The notes under the pieces were generated by a model, which worked only from the letters and a program-made list of their open reading frames with translations, searched no databases and was not told the origin of the DNA. Below are positions 24,838 through 34,581 of a DNA stretch of 53,381 bases, one piece after another (positions within the stretch are counted from its first letter, which is position 1; every line of letters begins with the position of its first letter). Source of the stretch: Holtiella sp036655075 (lineage in GTDB: Bacteria > Bacillota > Clostridia > Lachnospirales > Cellulosilyticaceae); NCBI RefSeq assembly GCF_036655075.1, contig NZ_JAVVQU010000020.1:1-53381 (forward strand). The letters are read 5' to 3'. A program made the position numbers and the translations under genes.

Positions 24838-27150
24838 TTACCTCTTTTTCATACTTTGTGCAAAATCTTGCAACCTCATGTAACGTGTTGAGTGTTCGAG
24901 TTTTGTTTTGTTGCCTTGTAATAAGGTATAGATAACTTTTTCCTCTACAAGCTCATAAGCTATAAGCTCAAGCTCTGTAAAGATGTCTAATATCTGTAAC
25001 AGTTTGTATTCTGTCATATCATAACTCATAAACATTTCCACTATCTTGTGTAAATAGACACTACTATTTTGATGCTTCAAGTACTTATAAACTGACTTGC
25101 AGTCTGTATAACTAGGTACCATTTTAGATATTTGCAAAGTATGTTGTTCCAAAGAGGTATTCAAACACCTATAGGTTCCTTCACTTGTAAAATCCCACTC
25201 GTAACATCTACTGTTACGCATATGAGCTTTACTAGGCATCACAAAAATAGCTGGTGCCTCTTGTAAAGACCAAAAATCATTATAGCATATTTTAGATAAG
25301 ATAGTAACTTTTTTTTCATGTTTACTTAGGGAGGTAAATATTTCCATCAAGCTTTTCTCTGTAAATACGGACAAACCAGTAGGCTCAGCGTCTACCGCCT
25401 TTACTAGTTCAAGCTTATTGGGCATCTTAGGCTCCTTACACACTTCATAAAGCGCACGATAATACTTACTCTTTAAAATAGCCTGCTCTGAAGACATGAC
25501 ATCTTTAATGCGTAGTTGAACGGAGACTTTGTTATTCCATACATTTTTGCTAATTTCACAAGCTACAATGACTTCCTCCCCTTCACTTAAACAATCTGCC
25601 AGTTCACCTTTGTCAAACCCAATGGCATGTAAGACTGTATGATTGCTTTGAATCGCCAGTTTTAAATGCTTGTCACCACCAATTTTTTGAGCGTATTGAA
25701 CTAATCCCCTTACTGCAAAAAGTGGTGTTGGGTTGCAAACGCCAAAGGGCTCCATTTGCTCAAGTTCTTCACATACCCCTATGGATATCTCTTCTAGCTT
25801 TAATTCTAAGTCAATCTCAAGGCCTGGTGTCAATAATTCTTCATTTAATTGAGTTTTGCCATAGGTGTTCAAATCTCTACAAAAGGCTTCTAGCCTATCT
25901 TCTTCTAAAGATAGGCCTGCTGCCATCTCATGTCCTCCAAACCTTGTCAAATGCCCCTTCACATAGTTAAGTGCTTCAAAGATGTTAAAGCCTTCTACAC
26001 TACGTGCAGACCCTGAATAAATACCATTTTCTAAAGTAAGTACAACGGTCGGTTTGTAGTACTTGTTCAATATTCTAGAAGCTACAATTCCAATTACCCC
26101 ATGATGCCATTCTTTGCCCGCTACAATGATGATGTCTTCATGCTTCGTATCTACATGAGCCTCTATATAGGCCTCTGCTTCTTTTAAAATTTCTTGTTCC
26201 ATCTCTTGACGCTTTTTATTCTCTAAGTCTAAAGCTTCTGCTATAGATTTAGCACGCTCTTGGTCTTTTGTTGTCAAAAGCTCTACACCTATCTTAGCAT
26301 CACTAATACGTCCTGCTGCATTGATACGTGGCCCTAACTGGTAACCTATCACATTGGAAGTAATCTTCAGTTCTCCATTTTGTACAACTTCTAAGAGTGC
26401 TCTTAAGCCTAAATGCTCAGTCTCTTTCATTTGTTTAAATCCTAAATACGTAATCACACGATTTTCTTTTTCTAAAGGGACTACATCTGCTATCGTACCG
26501 AGTGCTACAATATCAATGTATTTCCATATTTTATCTTCTACATTTTCCTTAAGGGCAATAGCATGGATAAGTTTGAAGGTTACCCCTACTCCAGCTAAGC
26601 TATCAAACGGATATGTAGTATCGTGCCGCTTAGGATTAATCACACAAAGTGCATCAGGTAGTATCTCTTGACATTCATGGTGGTCTGTAATAATCATATC
26701 TAATCCTAATTCTTTTGCGAAGGCTACTTCCCCTGTTGCTGCAATTCCTGTATCCACTGTAATGACTAAACTTGCATACTTACTAATCTTTTCAATTGCA
26801 CCAACATTAAGTCCATATCCTTCTTCCGTTCGATTAGGAATATAATAAGAGACACTATATCCTTGTTCACTTAAAAACATATATAAAATAGATGTACTTG
26901 TTACACCATCTACATCATAATCTCCGTAGATGACAATATGCTCATTGGCAAGTTTAGTTTGCTCAATACGTTGTACAGCCTTATCCATATCGTTGAGCAA
27001 ATAGGGAGAATTTAAATTTGCCTTTGAGGGTGTTAAAAAGTCTTCTATTTCTTCTACATTTTGGATTCCACGTCTATACAAAACTTTATTAACGATATTT
27101 CCTTGTCTTGATTCTTCTTTTCTATGCCACTTATATCTATTTGGTAACAA
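24838..27150 (-). CDS. recJ: Single-stranded-DNA-specific exonuclease RecJ
   Basis: The 770-residue protein has the RecJ core: YGDYDVDGVTST (about residue 75), ITDHHECQEILPDA (DHH motif), the ALGTIADVVPL and GPRINAAGRISDA segments, then the DHHA1 domain with GGHEMAAGLSL and an OB-fold region. About 200 further residues at the C-terminus match the long Firmicute RecJ. It degrades single-stranded DNA 5' to 3' in repair and recombination. No ATG fits; the best start is TTG at 27148-27150, seven bases after GAGGGTGA. The first genes on either side are unrelated, and apt is cotranscribed downstream. Confidence 0.94.
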   Translation of the reverse strand: MLPNRYKWHRKEESRQGNIVNKVLYRRGIQNVEEIEDFLTPSKANLNSPYLLNDMDKAVQRIEQTKLANEHIVIYGDYDVDGVTSTSILYMFLSEQGYSVSYYIPNRTEEGYGLNVGAIEKISKYASLVITVDTGIAATGEVAFAKELGLDMIITDHHECQEILPDALCVINPKRHDTTYPFDSLAGVGVTFKLIHAIALKENVEDKIWKYIDIVALGTIADVVPLEKENRVITYLGFKQMKETEHLGLRALLEVVQNGELKITSNVIGYQLGPRINAAGRISDAKIGVELLTTKDQERAKSIAEALDLENKKRQEMEQEILKEAEAYIEAHVDTKHEDIIIVAGKEWHHGVIGIVASRILNKYYKPTVVLTLENGIYSGSARSVEGFNIFEALNYVKGHLTRFGGHEMAAGLSLEEDRLEAFCRDLNTYGKTQLNEELLTPGLEIDLELKLEEISIGVCEELEQMEPFGVCNPTPLFAVRGLVQYAQKIGGDKHLKLAIQSNHTVLHAIGFDKGELADCLSEGEEVIVACEISKNVWNNKVSVQLRIKDVMSSEQAILKSKYYRALYEVCKEPKMPNKLELVKAVDAEPTGLSVFTEKSLMEIFTSLSKHEKKVTILSKICYNDFWSLQEAPAIFVMPSKAHMRNSRCYEWDFTSEGTYRCLNTSLEQHTLQISKMVPSYTDCKSVYKYLKHQNSSVYLHKIVEMFMSYDMTEYKLLQILDIFTELELIAYELVEEKVIYTLLQGNKTKLEHSTRYMRLQDFAQSMKKR

Positions 27151-27224
27151 TACTTTTTCACCCTCTCTGCTTCGTATTATTATTATAACATATTTTTTAT
27201 TAGTCTTTATTTATTTTTATATCT

Positions 27225-27253
27225 ATACAATGCTTTTATTCATGTGATATAAT
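27225..27253 (+). promoter_or_regulatory. Promoter of the S1-domain gene
   Basis: Extended -10 TGATATAAT (TATAAT at 27248-27253), with a weak TATACA-like -35 element 18 bases upstream. The start codon is 34 bases downstream. Confidence 0.6.
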
Positions 27254-27286
27254 TTATACGTTATTTACTATAATAGGAGTGTTATC

Positions 27287-27649
27287 ATGACTGAAAAATT
27301 TCAAGTAGGACAAATTATTGAGGGTACAGTAACAGGTGTTAAAGCATTTGGAGCATTTGTTTCATTAGACGAAACAACTCAAGGGCTCGTTCACATTTCT
27401 CATATCACTCATGGATTTTTAGAGAATATAGCTGACGCTGTTAAAGTGGGCGATATTGTGAAAGTAAAGATTTTATCAATCGATGCTACAAGCGGTAAAA
27501 TTTCTCTTTCTATGAAAAATGCAAAACCAGGTCCATCAAGACCACCTAAGAAAGAAATTCCACCTGCAGATTTTGAGACATTAATGAAGGGCTTTATGAA
27601 AGATTCTACTGATCGTCAAACTGATATCAACAAAAGGCTTAATCGCTAA
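27287..27649 (+). CDS. S1 RNA-binding domain protein (CvfD/YugI type)
   Basis: The 120-residue protein has one S1 domain (about residues 5-78). It contains VGQIIEGTVTGVKAFGAFV, GLVHISHI and VKVKILSIDATSGKISLSMK, the strand pattern of an RNA-binding OB fold. A charged tail of about 40 residues follows. Similar stand-alone S1 proteins bind the small ribosomal subunit and tune stress and cold responses. It has its own promoter, a good GGAGTG site and a terminator, and is divergent from recJ. Confidence 0.9.
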   Translation: MTEKFQVGQIIEGTVTGVKAFGAFVSLDETTQGLVHISHITHGFLENIADAVKVGDIVKVKILSIDATSGKISLSMKNAKPGPSRPPKKEIPPADFETLMKGFMKDSTDRQTDINKRLNR

Positions 27650-27661
27650 GGGTTTTAGGAA

Positions 27662-27694
27662 AAGGACAAGTAAAAGTTACTTGTCCTCTTTTTG
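27662..27694 (+). terminator. Terminator of the S1-domain gene
   Basis: AGGACAAGTAA pairs with TTACTTGTCCT, followed by CTTTTT. Confidence 0.9.
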
Positions 27695-27718
27695 TTACCT
27701 AAATTTTAGTTTACCTAT

Positions 27719-28014
27719 TCATTTTGTATTTCCAAGAAGCTTTTCAATACGCTCTAGAGGCATATCTGTTTCGGTTCATGCGTATAAGCTTTTTTCCAAT
27801 ACTCGAAAGCCTCTTCATACTTTTCACTATCTCTACATAACTTACCTGCTATCGTTGCAAGCCAGAAGTTACTTTCAAATTGGTCAAGTGCTTTCGTTGT
27901 GAGCTGCCATGCATCTTCTACTTTGCCAACTTGCATATATGCTACCTCCAATGTTTTGAAGATAGCATATGAAAATATATCATTTAAAACGAGACGTGTT
28001 TGAGAGTACGCTTA
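27719..28014 (-). pseudogene. Decayed TPR-repeat protein fragment with frameshift
   Basis: One frame (open from about 28014, no good start) reads AYMQVGKVEDAWQLTTKALD followed by FESNFWLATIAGKLCRDSEK and YEEAFEYWKKAYTHEP, which is a run of tetratricopeptide helix pairs. It then hits a stop at about 27761. Shifting one base near 27775 continues as TETDMPLERIEKLLGNTK and a stop at 27719, which looks like the natural C-terminus. A single-base indel has therefore broken the gene, and the 5' part is missing. No ribosome binding site or promoter is visible. The original function is unknown. Confidence 0.6.
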
Positions 28015-28015
28015 C

Positions 28016-28057
28016 AAAAAAACCATCACTATCGAATCTCGGCAGTGATGGTTTTTT
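28016..28057. terminator. Bidirectional terminator between GH43 and the TPR fragment
   Basis: AAAAAACCATCACT pairs with AGTGATGGTTTTTT. A-run and T-run flank both sides. It closes the GH43 message on the minus strand. Confidence 0.9.
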
Positions 28058-28098
28058 CATTTCTCTATCTAACTATTGAAACATGCTTAAATACATAA

Positions 28099-29721
28099 TT
28101 AGTTCGTTTTGTAGTCAAAGTAATCAAAATCAGCGTATTGTGTTCTATTTTGACTATCAATACAACACATCCCTATAAATGCCCCTGTAAACCCATCACA
28201 GTAATCATCCGAGTACAATGAATTATCAAATGCATCTCCTATACGCTCCCATTTGACATCATCATAGCTAAAGTAACCTCTAATCCATCCACTTCTAATA
28301 GTAATTTTAAGGTATATCTTTCTATCTTCTTGTAATAAAATCCTATGTGATTTATTTTCATCTTTTCTGCCTTGATCTACTTTTGTAATACCTAAGGCTT
28401 TTCCACCTAACGATTCACTGTGATAAATTCTAAAATAAAGATAATTACAATTATCATAATACACTGCTAAACCTGAAGATTGTTGAAAATACTTAGGGGT
28501 AAAATCAATACAGGTAGACACCTGTAAATTAAATGCAGTCATCTTCCTACCTACAAAGCTCACACGATTCAATGAATTTAAAGATTCTTGCCCTCTTAGT
28601 CTAAGACATTGTCTCTCCTCTATAACTTCCGCCCAACCTTTTCGGGATATTCTAGGCGTATAATAGTTGATATTCCACCCTTGATCAAAATTATCTCTTT
28701 CCTCTTCTTTTTCCCATATATGTTCTTTTAAGTTAGCCTCAGGCACTTGTATTTGAGCGAGATTACCTTCACCTTCTAGCCTAAGCCATCCATCTTCTGT
28801 CCAATACATTTTTTGAATGCATGTTTCTCTCCCTAATGTGCATCTTAATTCAGGCTTATAAGGTCTGCTACTATGATGCACTAAATAGTTCTCTCCATTT
28901 TGTGTTTCTATCCAAGATGCATGTCCGGATTTTTGAAGTTCACTATTGGGATTATAAAGATAAGGCTTAAGATGCCAAGAATCATGTCTGCTATAAAAGT
29001 CATGAGCGGTAGATGTTAAAATGGGATTCATTGGGTCTGGTTCATATTCTCCAAGGATAGTTTTTGATCTACCCATGGTTACACAATGACCATACCCCGT
29101 CCCACCTTCTGCACACATAAGGTAATAATATTCTCCTCTTTTATAGATATGTGACCCTTCTACACATCCGCGATCTGTCCCACCTCTCCAGATTCGTATT
29201 GGTGTACCTATTAATCGTTTTTCTTGTGTACTATACTCTTGAATTACAATAATACCTGGTTGCTCATAGCCTTGTCTTGATTCCCACTCTAGGTTAGTTA
29301 CCCATTTTCTTCCATCCTCATCATGAAACATAGAAGGATCAAATCCTGATGAATTGAGATAAACAGGTTCACTCCATGGTCCTTCAATTTCTGGTGCTGT
29401 AATAACATAATTATCAATATCAAAAAACTGTGCTGACGTAGAATGCATAATACTGTACACCAAATAGAACAACCCATCTTGCTTACACCAAGTTAAGCAA
29501 GGTGCCCATACACCTTTAGAAGGCCCTAATCTTCTTAAATCTAATATTCTTTCATCTGTTAAAGCATGAGTATGCAACTTCCAATTTTTCAAATCCTTGG
29601 ACAAATAAATTGCAACGCCTGGAAACCATTCAAATGTAGACGTCGCTAAATAATAATTATCATTCCGCCTACAAATACATGGATCCGGATTAAATCCTGG
29701 CAAAATAGGGTTTTGTATCAT
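28099..29721 (-). CDS. GH43 glycoside hydrolase (beta-xylosidase/arabinofuranosidase type)
   Basis: The 540-residue protein has an N-terminal five-bladed propeller (about residues 1-310) with NPILPGFNPDPCICRR (catalytic base Asp13), the middle GFDPSMFHDEDGRKW Asp and the acid Glu in GCVEGSHIYKRGEYYYL. The C-terminal beta-sandwich (about 330-540) is the companion domain of the XynB-like subfamily. No signal peptide is seen, so it should act in the cytoplasm on imported xylo- or arabino-oligosaccharides. It is cotranscribed with the GH38 gene 51 bases upstream. AGGAGATAG precedes the ATG. Confidence 0.92.
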   Translation of the reverse strand: MIQNPILPGFNPDPCICRRNDNYYLATSTFEWFPGVAIYLSKDLKNWKLHTHALTDERILDLRRLGPSKGVWAPCLTWCKQDGLFYLVYSIMHSTSAQFFDIDNYVITAPEIEGPWSEPVYLNSSGFDPSMFHDEDGRKWVTNLEWESRQGYEQPGIIVIQEYSTQEKRLIGTPIRIWRGGTDRGCVEGSHIYKRGEYYYLMCAEGGTGYGHCVTMGRSKTILGEYEPDPMNPILTSTAHDFYSRHDSWHLKPYLYNPNSELQKSGHASWIETQNGENYLVHHSSRPYKPELRCTLGRETCIQKMYWTEDGWLRLEGEGNLAQIQVPEANLKEHIWEKEEERDNFDQGWNINYYTPRISRKGWAEVIEERQCLRLRGQESLNSLNRVSFVGRKMTAFNLQVSTCIDFTPKYFQQSSGLAVYYDNCNYLYFRIYHSESLGGKALGITKVDQGRKDENKSHRILLQEDRKIYLKITIRSGWIRGYFSYDDVKWERIGDAFDNSLYSDDYCDGFTGAFIGMCCIDSQNRTQYADFDYFDYKTN

Positions 29722-29772
29722 CTTATCTATCTCCTAAGCTTGCTTAAATTTTTTGTTTAAATTTTTAGTGAC

Positions 29773-32631
29773 TCAAAATCTAACTTTTAATGACTTAATT
29801 TGATATGGTTTTGTTTTTACAGTAATCTTATTACTCTCAATTCTCATAGCTTCTGCTTCTATTTTTCTTTCTAAGAAGTCTACTTCATGTGCCTCTACTA
29901 CATGCTCTGGACACACTACACTAACGAAGTTTGATTGTCCACTTGTTTCATAAAAACGCACAATCCATGCTTTTTCATCACTCTCAGTTCTTTTGATAGC
30001 ACTTATAACAACACCCTCTCCTTTTATACTAAAGAAAGATTGGCTTTGTGGGAGTGTACCTATTTGAGCCGGTTTACAGTTAATCACATCTACTGCATGA
30101 TTAAGAAGTATACCCGTTTTTTGAGCTTCTTCCACTGTTCCATATCCTAATCTGAATTCAAAAACATGTGTTCCTGTTTCTGGATGTGTATCAGGATTTT
30201 GAGTACTTCTTAAGAGACTAAGTGCTAAACTATTTTCTAACCCTCTATATCCATATTTTGAATCCGAAGCAATATAAATCCCCTGATTTTCTTCACAATA
30301 TGCCATTCCATAGTAAATAGCCGGTACATCATCTTTTAATATTCCACGTTTTATACTACCCATTGGTACATCATAAATAAACTCACCGGTATGCATTTTG
30401 ATATTTACTTTATAGTTCAGTTGAGGGACATATTTTTCATCACCAATTTCATTCCACACTGCCTCTACATGATACTTCACATTCTTTGCTTCTCTTTCAA
30501 GTGATACTGTAACCTGGAGACGTGATACGCCTATTTCTAATACATAACTAAGTGATTGAGCAACTTCACCTTTACTCATCTTAATCTTAGTAACTTCTTT
30601 CTTCACTTGATTAATAGATACATAGTTACCCACAATCCAGGCATTAGCCTCAGTAGCATCCTCCTTAATATAATTAAAATCTGCTCCTTCTTCTGTAAGG
30701 TACTCAACTTGTTCTTCTTTATTGTATAGAGATTTGAGCACTAGGGTATCCACATCAAATGTAGCTTTTACATACTCATTTTCTAATACATAATCCAAAT
30801 ATTCATTTGTACGTCTATCCTCTACTAATGCTGATTGTCTGCTGATTGAACTATTTTGTGTTACACGAATCGTATCATATCCATAGCTTGGCAACTTCAC
30901 CTCTAATAATACTTTAGTGTACCAATGCCCCCAATATTGATTATAATCTTGTCCTAATTTTTCAAAACGAAGTAACTCATTCTTAGAATTAAATATCTCT
31001 AATTCGTCCACATCTGATCTATAGTCCCAAATCAATAGTTCCACATACCTTGTTGCTTCATAAGCAGTGTGATTGAACAACGTGTATAATCTTGTTTCTC
31101 CGCCATATCTTGCTGTTTGTGCTAACCCTAAATTGAATGAAACACCGGTATTACCAATCATACGCGCTGGATGATTTCCTACACCAGCACCCTCTGCTGT
31201 CTCTCCTAAATGTTTCTCTCCCCCCTCAATTCCTTGAGTATCTATATGGCTTACAATATACTCTAATTCTGCTTTACGTATTGTATTCGCTTTTGCCATG
31301 ATATTTTGAAATTCTCCTAAAGCATATTCTCTAGTAAAGTTAATACCACAACCTGGTAACACATCATGGAACTGGTTAAATAATGTTTTATGCCAGCTTT
31401 TTGTTAAAGCGTCTTTTTGATAAGGTCTATCTAATAATACATGAGATAAAGCATTTACATATTCTGTATCTGCTAAAGTATTTTCACTATAACGATTTGC
31501 CATCTTAATACGAGAAGAAGAAGTAAAACATCCTGTTAATGTAAAGTTAAGTTCATGATCTACTACTGGAAGATTCTTTTCGAAAGGCTCTACTGTTTTA
31601 AAATAGTCATGATATGTACTAAATTTCACAGTAGGATAAATGGGCCAATAATTCATATCCTTCATTTTCTCAATATCTCTTCGTGTAGGTCCACCGCCAT
31701 GATCTCCTACTCCGTATACAAATAAACTATCCTTTAGCCCTAAGTCTTCACATATTTTAGGTACATGTATCAAGGCATTTCCTGTAATTGAATTCCCATA
31801 CCAAATAGGCTCTCTATAAGAAAGTACACTTGCTCCTGATGGTGCTTGCCATTTGTATAATGTCTGTTCATCAAGTCCACGACAATGATAATAATATTTC
31901 ACACCACCATTTTTTAAGATTTCTGGAATATGAGCAGAATGACCAAAACAATCTGGCTCAAAATCCAACTGCAACATATCTACATCTATATCAAATAGCT
32001 TTGATAAATAATCTTTTGTATACAAAATATGTCTTGCAAAACTCTCCCCATTAGACATATTACGGTCATTTTCCACCCATGTAGAAGCAGCTAACTCCCA
32101 TCTTCCTTCATGTACATATTTTTTAATTTCTTCTATCATTTCAGGGCAATACTCTTCAATAATTTTATAGGTAGATGCCTGAGACTGTGAATATGTAAAA
32201 TCTTTATACTCTTTCAGAAGTTGTAGCATTGTTTTAAATGTATCAATTATAACCGATACTGTCTCATGCCATCCCCATAGCCAGTTCATATCAATATGTG
32301 CATGTCCTACGCAATGCACCGTATACTCACGTAACTCTTTTCCTATATGAGTAAGACTTCCTTCAACTTCTATAACATCTTCTTTAGTAATATAGCCATT
32401 TTCTTTCTTCTTTTTTAATAAAATATGGGATGCATGTTCTAGCTGCTCTTTGTAGTTATCTTTATTTTTAGTAAGCGCTAACTCCATAGCTACCCTCAAC
32501 TCACTAAATATTCGTTCTTCCCAATAAGCGTTTTTTGTTTCTCTCTTAGGATTATTGACCTCTACCATCTGATTCCAATAGTTCCCCTCAAAATCATCTC
32601 TATAACTCATTAATTTATTATAACTATTCAT
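29773..32631 (-). CDS. GH38 alpha-mannosidase
   Basis: The protein of about 952 residues has the GH38 catalytic domain with HCVGHAHIDMNWLWGWHE (zinc-binding His and Asp, about residues 106-123) and LDFEPDCFGHSAHIPEIL with the nucleophile Asp at about 227. The middle helical domain and the long C-terminal beta domains follow, so the length is normal for bacterial alpha-mannosidases. No signal peptide is visible, so the site is cytoplasmic. The frame opens with TTG eight codons upstream, but GTGAGGAG points to the ATG used here. With GH43 it forms an operon for breakdown of imported oligosaccharides; N-glycans or mannose-decorated plant sugars are possible substrates. Confidence 0.92.
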   Translation of the reverse strand: MNSYNKLMSYRDDFEGNYWNQMVEVNNPKRETKNAYWEERIFSELRVAMELALTKNKDNYKEQLEHASHILLKKKKENGYITKEDVIEVEGSLTHIGKELREYTVHCVGHAHIDMNWLWGWHETVSVIIDTFKTMLQLLKEYKDFTYSQSQASTYKIIEEYCPEMIEEIKKYVHEGRWELAASTWVENDRNMSNGESFARHILYTKDYLSKLFDIDVDMLQLDFEPDCFGHSAHIPEILKNGGVKYYYHCRGLDEQTLYKWQAPSGASVLSYREPIWYGNSITGNALIHVPKICEDLGLKDSLFVYGVGDHGGGPTRRDIEKMKDMNYWPIYPTVKFSTYHDYFKTVEPFEKNLPVVDHELNFTLTGCFTSSSRIKMANRYSENTLADTEYVNALSHVLLDRPYQKDALTKSWHKTLFNQFHDVLPGCGINFTREYALGEFQNIMAKANTIRKAELEYIVSHIDTQGIEGGEKHLGETAEGAGVGNHPARMIGNTGVSFNLGLAQTARYGGETRLYTLFNHTAYEATRYVELLIWDYRSDVDELEIFNSKNELLRFEKLGQDYNQYWGHWYTKVLLEVKLPSYGYDTIRVTQNSSISRQSALVEDRRTNEYLDYVLENEYVKATFDVDTLVLKSLYNKEEQVEYLTEEGADFNYIKEDATEANAWIVGNYVSINQVKKEVTKIKMSKGEVAQSLSYVLEIGVSRLQVTVSLEREAKNVKYHVEAVWNEIGDEKYVPQLNYKVNIKMHTGEFIYDVPMGSIKRGILKDDVPAIYYGMAYCEENQGIYIASDSKYGYRGLENSLALSLLRSTQNPDTHPETGTHVFEFRLGYGTVEEAQKTGILLNHAVDVINCKPAQIGTLPQSQSFFSIKGEGVVISAIKRTESDEKAWIVRFYETSGQSNFVSVVCPEHVVEAHEVDFLERKIEAEAMRIESNKITVKTKPYQIKSLKVRF

Positions 32632-32685
32632 CGTTTCATTCTCCTCACTTTGCAAACCTAATTCATTGGATTAATATGAAATAAA

Positions 32686-32699
32686 TGGAACCGTTTAAT
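32686..32699 (-). promoter_or_regulatory. Candidate LacI/CcpA-type operator upstream of the GH38-GH43 operon
   Basis: TGGAACCGTTTAAT is an imperfect CG-centred palindrome about 55-70 bases before the GH38 start. It matches the cre consensus at most but not all fixed positions. It may serve CcpA or a local LacI-type regulator; no regulator gene is in the window. Confidence 0.3.
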
Positions 32700-33013
32700 T
32701 CTTCCTTTTAGATTTATTTACTACTTAATTTACGCTATAAGTCTCTGGTTATACATTAACTAATCTGTCATATATTCTAATTACACCTCTCCTATATATA
32801 CTTTTATATATACTTTTATACATGTTTTTATCAACAATAGTATATCATAATTCATTAAATATATAAATAACAGTTTAAATACATGAATAGTCTGTTATTT
32901 CTTATTCTATATTCATACTTTTCCAAATAGACTACTCCAAGAACTGTGATTAATCTTTTAACACTCCTAATCAAATCTTTGATATAAAGCTATCTAAGTC
33001 TTGATAAATGCAA
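32700..33013. other. AT-rich intergenic region upstream of the GH38 gene
   Basis: This stretch is very AT-rich with no credible gene. It should contain the GH38-GH43 promoter on the minus strand. Confidence 0.4.
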
Positions 33014-33053
33014 AGAAAGCACAAACTTTTATCCTTCTAAGTTTGTGCTTTCT
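33014..33053 (-). terminator. Terminator of tRNA-Lys(CTT)
   Basis: AGAAAGCACAAACTT pairs perfectly with AAGTTTGTGCTTTCT (15 bp), followed on the minus strand by TTTGC. Confidence 0.7.
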
Positions 33054-33064
33054 CTTATTTTTAG

Positions 33065-33137
33065 TGAACCGTCTGGGACTCGAACCCAGGACCCTCAGAT
33101 TAAGAGTCTGATGCTCTACCAACTAAGCTAACGATCC
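33065..33137 (-). tRNA. tRNA-Lys (anticodon CTT)
   Basis: The cloverleaf is complete. Acceptor GGATCGT pairs ACGGTTC, the loop GGTTCGAGTCC is normal and the anticodon loop CTCTTAA gives CTT. The discriminator is A, and CCA is not encoded. It is a lone tRNA gene on the minus strand. Confidence 0.95.
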
Positions 33138-33573
33138 ATATATTGTAGTACTAGCAATACTTTGCTCAATGGTACATAAGATTACTTTTTACAAGTACAT
33201 TGGACTACCTTTATTATTATAATCTGATGCTCTTATATAGTCAATAAGTTTGTAGAATTTTTATATACTTTTTTATACATTTATAAATCTTGCGTATATC
33301 TCCAAGTGAGTTCTTCCCTCGCCCAGTTTATATTTGTCACTTTCCAAATAAAAAAAGCCCCAATTCACCACTGGCACCTATTATTTACTTTCTATTCCAT
33401 TCAAAATTGAATATCTCTTTTAATTTGATCTCTATTATAGGAAAGTTTTTAAGCTCTATGCTCACCTCTTCATTATAATCTTTCGCTTCTTTATCAAGTT
33501 CAAGCGTAAAACATACAAATATAAAATTTCTATAAACGATATTTCTTTTCTACCTCTATAACCCTTGAAAAAA
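33138..33573. other. Intergenic region without a recognised gene
   Basis: AT-rich sequence between tRNA-Lys and the secF terminator. Open frames here are short and lack ribosome binding sites. It should hold the tRNA promoter on the minus strand. Confidence 0.4.
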
Positions 33574-33574
33574 T

Positions 33575-33607
33575 AAGCGCCCAAAAACTTAGTTTTTGGA
33601 CGCTTTT
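33575..33607 (-). terminator. Terminator after secF
   Basis: AAGCGCCCAAAAAC pairs with GTTTTTGGACGCTT with one mismatch. On the minus strand the stem is followed by ATTTTTTC. Confidence 0.8.
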
Positions 33608-33636
33608 ACTGTTGTATAAATTATATAATTTAAGAA

Positions 33637-34578
33637 TTATTTCTTTTTAGCTTTTGTTGTAGCTGCTTTGTCTTTGCTACGGTTTCTTTGGAACTTTCTC
33701 ATTTCATACCATAGTGGACTGGCAATGAAAATAGATGAATATGTCCCTGCAATAATACCGATTACAAGTGGGAAAGCAAACTCTTTAACAGAAGATACAC
33801 CAAATACGTACAGAAGTACAACCATGACTAAAGTTGTAATAGATGTATTGATTGAACGTGTTATAGTTTGTCCAACGCTCATGTCAATAACTTCTTCGTC
33901 ACTGCCCTTGATTCTACCTTTGTTTTCACGAATACGGTCAAAAATGATAATTGTATCATTAATAGAGTACCCAATAATAGTAAGCATAGCTGCAATAAAT
34001 GTGTTATTAAGAGGAATTCTAAATAACGCATAGACCCCTAACATAATTAATACGTTATGCATAAGGGCAAGTACAGCACTTGCACCAAATTTAAAGTCTT
34101 TGAATCTAAATGAAATATAAATAAGCATTAAGATTGCACCAAGTGCAACAGCTTGTAACGCTTTCATTTTAAATTCTGGACTGATTGTTGGAGAGAAGTT
34201 GTCATCTTTTAAAAGAATATCCCCTTTTTCTCCTGTTAGGTTATATTTTTCAGCTAAAGCATCGTATAACTTTGTTCTTTGCTCTGCTGTAGTTGGCTGC
34301 ATTGTAATAATAATTTGTGTCTCACCTGTTACCTTTTGAATACGTGCTGCGGACTCTGGTAAGATTTCATTTACAAGTGGTAAAATATCTGTTTGTGGAT
34401 CTACATCTACACCCAAATCCACCTGCATAACTGAACCACCTTTAAACTCGATATCATAGTTAAGCATACCTTGTCCACGTGCTGCATTAAATGGCATTGC
34501 TAGAAGTCCAATAAGAATGAGGACTGCAGAAAGTGTGAAGAATATCTTTCTTCTTTCGATAACTTTTAAATTATTCAT
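33637..34578 (-). CDS. secF: Protein translocase subunit SecF
   Basis: The 313-residue membrane protein has the SecF order. A first membrane helix is followed by the motif YDIEFKGGSVMQVDL (the FxGG region), an extracytoplasmic domain to about residue 125, and five more helices with RFKDFKFGASAVLALMHNV and SINDTIIIFDRIREN. With SecD it uses the proton or sodium gradient to pull exported proteins out of the SecYEG channel. The ATG lies three bases after the secD stop with AGGGGAGAG, so the two are coupled. A Lys-rich tail ends the protein. Confidence 0.96.
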   Translation of the reverse strand: MNNLKVIERRKIFFTLSAVLILIGLLAMPFNAARGQGMLNYDIEFKGGSVMQVDLGVDVDPQTDILPLVNEILPESAARIQKVTGETQIIITMQPTTAEQRTKLYDALAEKYNLTGEKGDILLKDDNFSPTISPEFKMKALQAVALGAILMLIYISFRFKDFKFGASAVLALMHNVLIMLGVYALFRIPLNNTFIAAMLTIIGYSINDTIIIFDRIRENKGRIKGSDEEVIDMSVGQTITRSINTSITTLVMVVLLYVFGVSSVKEFAFPLVIGIIAGTYSSIFIASPLWYEMRKFQRNRSKDKAATTKAKKK

Positions 34579-34581
34579 CGC

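Noticed and set aside
29935..30150. Plus-strand frames inside the GH38 gene
   Set aside because: They are antisense shadows of a long, well-supported coding region.
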